Part shown: in pieces, positions 60,099 through 64,000 of the stretch
How the letters are laid out: each line of letters starts with the position of its first letter
Position numbering within the stretch: position 1 is the first letter of the stretch
DNA from: Nocardioides panzhihuensis
GTDB taxonomy: Bacteria > Actinomycetota > Actinomycetes > Propionibacteriales > Nocardioidaceae
DNA length: 64,000 bases
Direction: 5' to 3'
NCBI RefSeq assembly: GCF_013408335.1
Contig: NZ_JACBZR010000001.1
Span: 1,426,001-1,490,000, forward strand
Notes under the pieces: generated by a model
What the model was told of the DNA's origin: nothing
Seen by the model: only the letters and a program-made list of their open reading frames with translations
Databases searched by the model: none
Translations under genes and position numbers: made by a program

Positions 60099-60968
60099 CT
60101 ACTGCTGTTGGTCGGCGGCCATCTTCGCCATGTTCAACCCGGGCATGAGCATGTGGCCGCCATCAACCAGCATCTCGAGCCCCGTCGTCCAACGGGAGTC
60201 GTCGGATGCCAGCCAGAGCACGGCCTCGCTCATCGCGCGCGGCGGGAGCAGCCCGACGTCACGCAGGACCGACCAGTACTTGGCGCCTTCGAGATCTGCC
60301 TTCACGCCCTGACCGGGGCCCTTGCCTGAACACAGGTCGTACCCGCCCTGCCAGTCCAGCGCGGGGGTGTCGGTCGGGCCCGGGAGCAGGATGTTCACCC
60401 GGATCCCGTACTGTCCGAACTCGAGTGCTGCGCTCTTCGCAACCCCGATGACGCCGTGCTTCGAAGCCACGTAGTGCGCGTAGTGCGGTGATCCCTCCAC
60501 GCCGTTTCCGGAGGACGTCACCACGATCGAACCGCCGCCACGCTCCTTCATCGCCGGAGTGACAGCCTTCAGCGTTCGCCAGACGCCGGTGATGTTGACG
60601 TCGAGCACGGCCGAGAACTCGTCCTCGGAAATGTCGGCGAACGGCTGAACCGTCCAGATCCCAGCGTTCGCGACGGCTACATCCAGACCGCCAAACGCTT
60701 TCACGCCTTCAGCGACAAGCTTGTCGAGCGAGGACTGCTTTCGGACATCGCCCTCGTGCGCGATGATCCGTCGGCCGAATGACTCGACCTCTTTCACTGT
60801 GATCTGGAGATCCTCAGCCGTTGCAGTCGCGTACGGAAGCCCGGTGTCTTGGGGACAGTCGAGGGCGAGAATATCGGCGCCCTCCTCGGCGAGTCGTACT
60901 GCATGTGCCCGCCCCATTCCACGCGCTGCCCCGGTGACCAGGGCAACCTTTCCGTCCATTCGTCCCAT
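60099..60968 (-). CDS. Mycofactocin-coupled SDR (carveol dehydrogenase-like)
   Basis: This 289-residue short-chain dehydrogenase has the cofactor motif TGAARGMGRAHAVRLAEEG, ALDCPQDTG, catalytic Tyr/Lys in AHYVASKHG, and the long C-terminal extension typical of the mycofactocin-coupled subfamily related to carveol dehydrogenase. Members carry non-exchangeable NAD and pass electrons to mycofactocin. The presence of two mft loci within 27 kb fits. A C-terminal MLVDGGHMLMPG closes the fold. It follows the VOC gene and runs with it on the minus strand. Confidence 0.9.
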   Translation of the reverse strand: MGRMDGKVALVTGAARGMGRAHAVRLAEEGADILALDCPQDTGLPYATATAEDLQITVKEVESFGRRIIAHEGDVRKQSSLDKLVAEGVKAFGGLDVAVANAGIWTVQPFADISEDEFSAVLDVNITGVWRTLKAVTPAMKERGGGSIVVTSSGNGVEGSPHYAHYVASKHGVIGVAKSAALEFGQYGIRVNILLPGPTDTPALDWQGGYDLCSGKGPGQGVKADLEGAKYWSVLRDVGLLPPRAMSEAVLWLASDDSRWTTGLEMLVDGGHMLMPGLNMAKMAADQQQ

Positions 60969-61004
60969 AGTGTTTCCTTCCTTGAATTGCGATATCGTCG
61001 AGAG

Positions 61005-61490
61005 TTAACTGCTTTGATCATGTCCCTGAAGTTCGGCGGTTCCCGGGGCGATGAGCTGTAGAAGAACGTCGATCCCCGGAGGTTCGGTCCATACATGATC
61101 CGAGCCGGCGATCTGGAACGGCCCATCGATCCGATCTGGGCGGCCAGGTCCGCGAATAGTGCACCCCCTTAGGTCGACCTCGCCTAGAGACTTGTCGAAC
61201 CTGAGAGCAATATGATCGATCTTCGCCGATTCGTGCCCGAGTGCATCCGACAGTGCCGTCGGTTCATCGATAGTGAAAAGTTCGATGGTGGCCGATGCTA
61301 AGGCGAAGAAGGATGCACGAATATTGAGCGCGGGAGCTTCGAACGTGGAAGAGATGGAAAGTCCGAATCTTCTCTGCCACTCGTTCGAGGACGCCTCCAG
61401 GTTGCGAACCATGATTCCTACATGATCAAGCCGTGGGAACTGGGCCGAGACGCTGCTCTCGGAGCCAGCTGTTTGATCAGGCATTGTCAC
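61005..61490 (-). CDS. VOC/glyoxalase family protein
   Basis: This 161-residue vicinal-oxygen-chelate fold protein has strand-rich sequence LDHVGIMVRNLEASSNEW and KIDHIALRFDK, with metal ligands possibly His in LDHV and IDHI. VOC enzymes include lyases, isomerases and extradiol dioxygenases. It overlaps the stop of the upstream dehydrogenase gene by four bases, so it is coupled to it. Function within the island is unknown. Start may be 61490 or the ATG at 61484. Confidence 0.82.
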   Translation of the reverse strand: MTMPDQTAGSESSVSAQFPRLDHVGIMVRNLEASSNEWQRRFGLSISSTFEAPALNIRASFFALASATIELFTIDEPTALSDALGHESAKIDHIALRFDKSLGEVDLRGCTIRGPGRPDRIDGPFQIAGSDHVWTEPPGIDVLLQLIAPGTAELQGHDQSS

Positions 61491-62995
61491 TGGCTCCCGG
61501 CCGCGACAAAGTTCGGCGTGACGCCCCTGCTGGGTTCCGTCCAGCGCTGGGTGACCACCTTGGACCTGGTGTAGAAGCGGTAGGCGTCGTAATTCAAACC
61601 ATCATCGCCGAAGCGCGAATCACCCCACCCGCCGAAGCCGAACCACGAGATCGGCACTGGAATCGGCACGTTGACACCGACGCTTCCTGCCTGCACATGA
61701 TGCGCGAAGTGGCGGCTCGCTGCTCCACTGGAGGTGAAGATCGACGCACCATTTCCGTATGGACTGGCGTTGACAACTCGGAGTGCCTCGTCAAGATCGT
61801 CAACGCGGACCACGCTGAGGACCGGGCCGAAGATCTCGTCCTGATAGAGATCGCTGTCGACCTGTACGTGGTCGACGAGGCTCGGCCCAACGAAGTGCCC
61901 CTCCCCGCGGGAATCAATTGCCCGACCGTCCACGACGACCGTTCCACCTTGGCTTCCTGCTGTGTCCAGTGCGCTGCGGACCCGTTCGAGCGCAGCCTCC
62001 GAGATGAGTGGGCCCATGTCAGAACCCTCCGCGTTGCCCGGGCCGGTCGTGAACGCTTCGGCTCGTTGTGCTGTCTTCGCAACGACCTGGTCGGCAACGT
62101 CGCCAACGACGACCGCCACCGGTACAGCCATGCATCGTTGACCTGCGGCTCCGAATGCCGCCGATACCAAGGCATCCGCTGCCGCGTCCAGGTCGGCGTC
62201 GGGCATCACGACCAAGTGATTGTTCGCTCCGCCCAATGCCTGCACCTTCTTGCCGGCTTCGGCAGAGCGGCGATAGATCTCACGCGCGACGGGAGTGGAG
62301 CCAACGAAGGACACGGCTGCCACGTCAGGGTGGTCGATCAGCGCGTTCACTGCATCGACGCCCCCATGCACGACGTTGAAGACACCCGCTGGGAGGCCCG
62401 CCTCAGCAAGGAGCTGAGCCATGCGCACGGAAGCTGATGGCACTCTCTCGCTTGGCTTGAGCACGAATGAATTGCCGCAAGCGATCGCGGCCGCAAACAT
62501 TGACACCGGGACCATCACGGGGAAGTTGAACGGAGTGATGCCAGCGCATACTCCGAGCGGTTGGCGAAAGGAATATGTATCGACGCCATTGGCGACCTGC
62601 TCCGCGTACTCGCCCTTCAACTGCTGGACCGCAGACGCCGCAACCTCGACCGCTTCGACGGAACGAGCCACTTCGCCCCTCGCGTCAGCGAGTGTCTTTC
62701 CTTGTTCCGCGGTGATTATCGAGGCGATCTCCTCGCTATGTTCCAGCAATAGACTGCGAAATGCGAGGAGAATCGTTGCCCGGGCCGGGGTCGGAGTCGA
62801 CGCCCAGGATTCCGCTGCGTTTCGTGCGCTAGCGACGGCCTTGTCAACAAGATCAGCGCCTCCCAGTCCGACGGTCCGAACTGCATGGCCCGTTGCTGGG
62901 TCGACGATCTCGACCTGTTCCGCGGCAGCCGAATCTGCGGGAGCACCGTCGATCCAGTGTGGAACTGTTTCGAACTGAATACCGGTTGTAGTCAC
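61487..62995 (-). CDS. mmsA: Methylmalonate-semialdehyde-type dehydrogenase
   Basis: This 502-residue aldehyde dehydrogenase of the CoA-acylating MmsA class has the catalytic Cys in GAAGQRCMAVP and cofactor loop FVGSTPVAREIYRRS. MmsA enzymes convert methylmalonate or malonate semialdehyde to propionyl- or acetyl-CoA. The start is the GTG at 62995, preceded by TTGGAGATTTCT; a TTG further upstream (63007) is less likely. Its stop overlaps the VOC gene. Propionyl-CoA from this enzyme could feed the carboxylase upstream. Confidence 0.93.
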   Translation of the reverse strand: MTTTGIQFETVPHWIDGAPADSAAAEQVEIVDPATGHAVRTVGLGGADLVDKAVASARNAAESWASTPTPARATILLAFRSLLLEHSEEIASIITAEQGKTLADARGEVARSVEAVEVAASAVQQLKGEYAEQVANGVDTYSFRQPLGVCAGITPFNFPVMVPVSMFAAAIACGNSFVLKPSERVPSASVRMAQLLAEAGLPAGVFNVVHGGVDAVNALIDHPDVAAVSFVGSTPVAREIYRRSAEAGKKVQALGGANNHLVVMPDADLDAAADALVSAAFGAAGQRCMAVPVAVVVGDVADQVVAKTAQRAEAFTTGPGNAEGSDMGPLISEAALERVRSALDTAGSQGGTVVVDGRAIDSRGEGHFVGPSLVDHVQVDSDLYQDEIFGPVLSVVRVDDLDEALRVVNASPYGNGASIFTSSGAASRHFAHHVQAGSVGVNVPIPVPISWFGFGGWGDSRFGDDGLNYDAYRFYTRSKVVTQRWTEPSRGVTPNFVAAGSQ

Positions 62996-63027
62996 AGAAA
63001 TCTCCAAGGTGCGAGGTGGTGAAATGT

Positions 63028-63667
63028 TGCTGAGCTCTTGGGTTAGAGGTCTCGGGGGTGGGGGATCTCGGGGAACATCTCGAGTCCGTAGTTGGTCTTG
63101 AGGTTCTCGACCTCGGCGGTGAGTTGCTCGGGGGTGCGCAGCTCTCGGTTGCGGGCTTCGTAGAAGTATTTGTCGATGCCGCCTCCGGGCTCGAAGCCGT
63201 TGCTGTCGGGTCCGGGCACGAAGATCACGAGGATTCGGGCCTCCTCGCCCACGACCTCGTAGGTGTGTCGCTGGTCCTTGCGGCCCCAGACGAACTGTCC
63301 GGCGCCGGCGCTGTGGGACCCCTCTTCGGTGTGGATCTTGATCTCGCCGCTCATCACGAAGAAGCCCTCCTCCTCGCGGTGGTGGATGTGCCAGACCGGC
63401 TCGGTCCCGCGAACCCAGTTCGTCTCGATGACGATCAGCTGGCCCTGGGTGGTCTCCCCGGTGGCGTGGGTCCAGAAGTCCACGCCGGTCATGAAGTCGC
63501 CGGTCATGGTGAAGTGCACATCGTCGCGGTGGGAGACGTAGCTCTCTCCGTCGCGGGTTGTCGACGGCTGAATCTGGTCGACCTGAATCTGGTCGACATC
63601 GGACTTGGTGGCCATGGTGGCCCCCTTTCGTTTCGCTCGCTGTGTGGGCGAGTGGGTGAGGCTGACT
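63028..63667. repeat. Direct repeat, copy 2 (cupin unit)
   Basis: This second copy of the cupin repeat matches 55896-56534 in the same orientation, with one extra C in the leader. The sequences stop matching right after the shared GTGAGGCTGACT. Confidence 0.85.
63043..63615 (-). CDS. Cupin domain protein (copy 2)
   Basis: This 190-residue cupin has a protein sequence identical to copy 1 (55911-56483), including the duplicated VDQIQ and metal-binding WHIHHREEEG. The ATG at 63615 is used; longer upstream frames add non-conserved residues. It follows the mmsA-like gene's promoter side on the minus strand. Two identical copies imply recent duplication, or conversion, and possible dosage effect. 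Confidence 0.9.
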   Translation of the reverse strand: MATKSDVDQIQVDQIQPSTTRDGESYVSHRDDVHFTMTGDFMTGVDFWTHATGETTQGQLIVIETNWVRGTEPVWHIHHREEEGFFVMSGEIKIHTEEGSHSAGAGQFVWGRKDQRHTYEVVGEEARILVIFVPGPDSNGFEPGGGIDKYFYEARNRELRTPEQLTAEVENLKTNYGLEMFPEIPHPRDL

Positions 63668-63680
63668 GACTCGGATAACG

Positions 63681-63711
63681 TGAGACTAGACTCACAGTGG
63701 ATTAAAGTCAA
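63681..63711 (-). promoter_or_regulatory. Promoter and operator of cupin copy 2
   Basis: On the minus strand TTGACT (63706-63711), 17-bp spacer and TAGTCT (63683-63688), with the dyad TGAGTCTAGTCTCA (63681-63694) over the -10, as for copy 1. The flanking bases differ from copy 1, so the core is probably kept by selection. Confidence 0.65.
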
Positions 63712-63756
63712 CGGTCTGTCGATTATGCGGTTTCGCCACACATTGCGAAATTGAGG

Positions 63757-63794
63757 GGGCCGCACATCGCATCTTGCGTGCGAATGTGCGGCCC
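63757..63794 (-). terminator. Hairpin after DUF3237 gene
   Basis: GGGCCGCACAT and ATGTGCGGCCC form a perfect 11-bp stem with a 16-nt loop, 21 nt past the DUF3237 stop on the minus strand. Confidence 0.75.
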
Positions 63795-63815
63795 ACCTGA
63801 TGTGTCCGGTCAGTG

Positions 63816-64000
63816 CTACTGAAGGGCGACGCGGAAGACCTGGAATTCGATCACCGGGCCAGGTGTGATGCGGCCCTGGCCCACGAAGATCGTCTGGTTG
63901 ACCCAGCTGTACCTGGGGTCACCGCACTCGAGCCTAGGCGTCGTGACGAAGTAGTGATCGCCGAAGTTGGTGCTCGACTCGCCCCCGGTGAGCGCGGCTT
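63816..64000 (-). CDS. DUF3237 family protein, 5' end beyond window
   Basis: The last 60 codons of a gene that starts outside the window are read on the minus strand and end in TAG at 63816-63818. The visible part, ESSTNFGDHYFVTTPRLECG, DPRYSWVNQTIFVGQGR and VIEFQVFRVAL, matches the C-terminal strands of DUF3237 proteins, beta-barrel proteins often found in aromatic or terpenoid catabolic clusters. Function is unknown; it probably belongs to the same island. Confidence 0.8.
   Translation of the reverse strand, partial: AALTGGESSTNFGDHYFVTTPRLECGDPRYSWVNQTIFVGQGRITPGPVIEFQVFRVALQ

Noticed and set aside
1..64000. CRISPR array, insertion sequence, phage or rRNA genes
   Set aside because: No regularly spaced repeats, transposase, phage structural gene or rRNA sequence was recognised in either strand.

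Overview
The window is high-GC DNA with densely packed, often overlapping ORFs. It carries actinobacterial marker genes (septation protein SepH, DUF5998, DUF3159, an acyl-CoA carboxylase epsilon subunit and mycofactocin genes), so the host is a high-GC actinobacterium. Nocardioides or another Nocardioidaceae is the best guess from gene content; no rRNA is present to confirm it.

Layout. (1) 1-14.0 kb is mostly housekeeping: a truncated trypsin-like protease with its trypco2 partner, a phosphodiesterase, thymidine kinase, a PhoD phosphatase, SepH, a TRIC/UPF0126 channel, a CehA/McbA hydrolase, regulators, an MFS exporter and tRNA-Val(CAC) with a strong terminator. (2) 14.5-26.8 kb handles acyl-CoA: a minus-strand operon for a biotin-dependent acyl-CoA carboxylase (beta, epsilon, alpha) running into a small Cys protein and an adenylate kinase, then fused mutase IcmF with MarR, an acyl-CoA dehydrogenase and a 3-hydroxyacyl-CoA dehydrogenase, each controlled by a nearby TetR/MarR gene and palindromes. 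(3) 27.0-37.3 kb is an alcohol-oxidation module: VWA protein, MoxR ATPase, NDMA-type (mycofactocin-linked) alcohol dehydrogenase, a divergent AcoR-like activator and an aldehyde dehydrogenase that runs directly into mftABCDE and a truncated mft-type SDR. (4) 37.5-39.2 kb holds a second CehA/McbA hydrolase. (5) 39.8-47.0 kb is an aldoxime-nitrile operon: AraC regulator, amidase, cobalt-type nitrile hydratase beta/alpha/activator, CbtB/CbtA cobalt importer, a DUF1636 protein and aldoxime dehydratase, closed by a 12-bp-stem hairpin. (6) 47.4-53.9 kb is a second, fuller mycofactocin locus: mftR, mftA, B, C, D, E, an SDR and mftF. (7) 54-64 kb has a visibly lower GC content and looks like an acquired catabolic island: acyl-CoA ligase, cupin, HSL-type esterase, MDR reductase, TetR, a mycofactocin-type SDR, VOC protein, methylmalonate-semialdehyde-type dehydrogenase, a second identical cupin and a partial DUF3237 gene.

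How the genes work together. Two mycofactocin biosynthesis loci sit within 20 kb of each other and of dehydrogenases from families that depend on mycofactocin. The first is wired into an alcohol-to-aldehyde-to-acid operon. An 18-bp near-palindromic motif occurs both in front of the alcohol dehydrogenase/activator pair and in front of the aldehyde dehydrogenase, so one regulator probably switches on the enzymes and cofactor synthesis together. The aldoxime-nitrile operon turns an aldoxime into nitrile, amide and then acid, and brings its own cobalt supply. The acids and aldehydes made by these modules would feed the acyl-CoA genes upstream.

The most unusual structures are the duplicated but unequal mycofactocin loci, the 7.1-kb segment bounded by a roughly 640-bp direct repeat with identical cupin genes, two long hairpins at 59.7-60.0 kb whose stems differ by compensatory changes, and a promoter box shared by several island genes.
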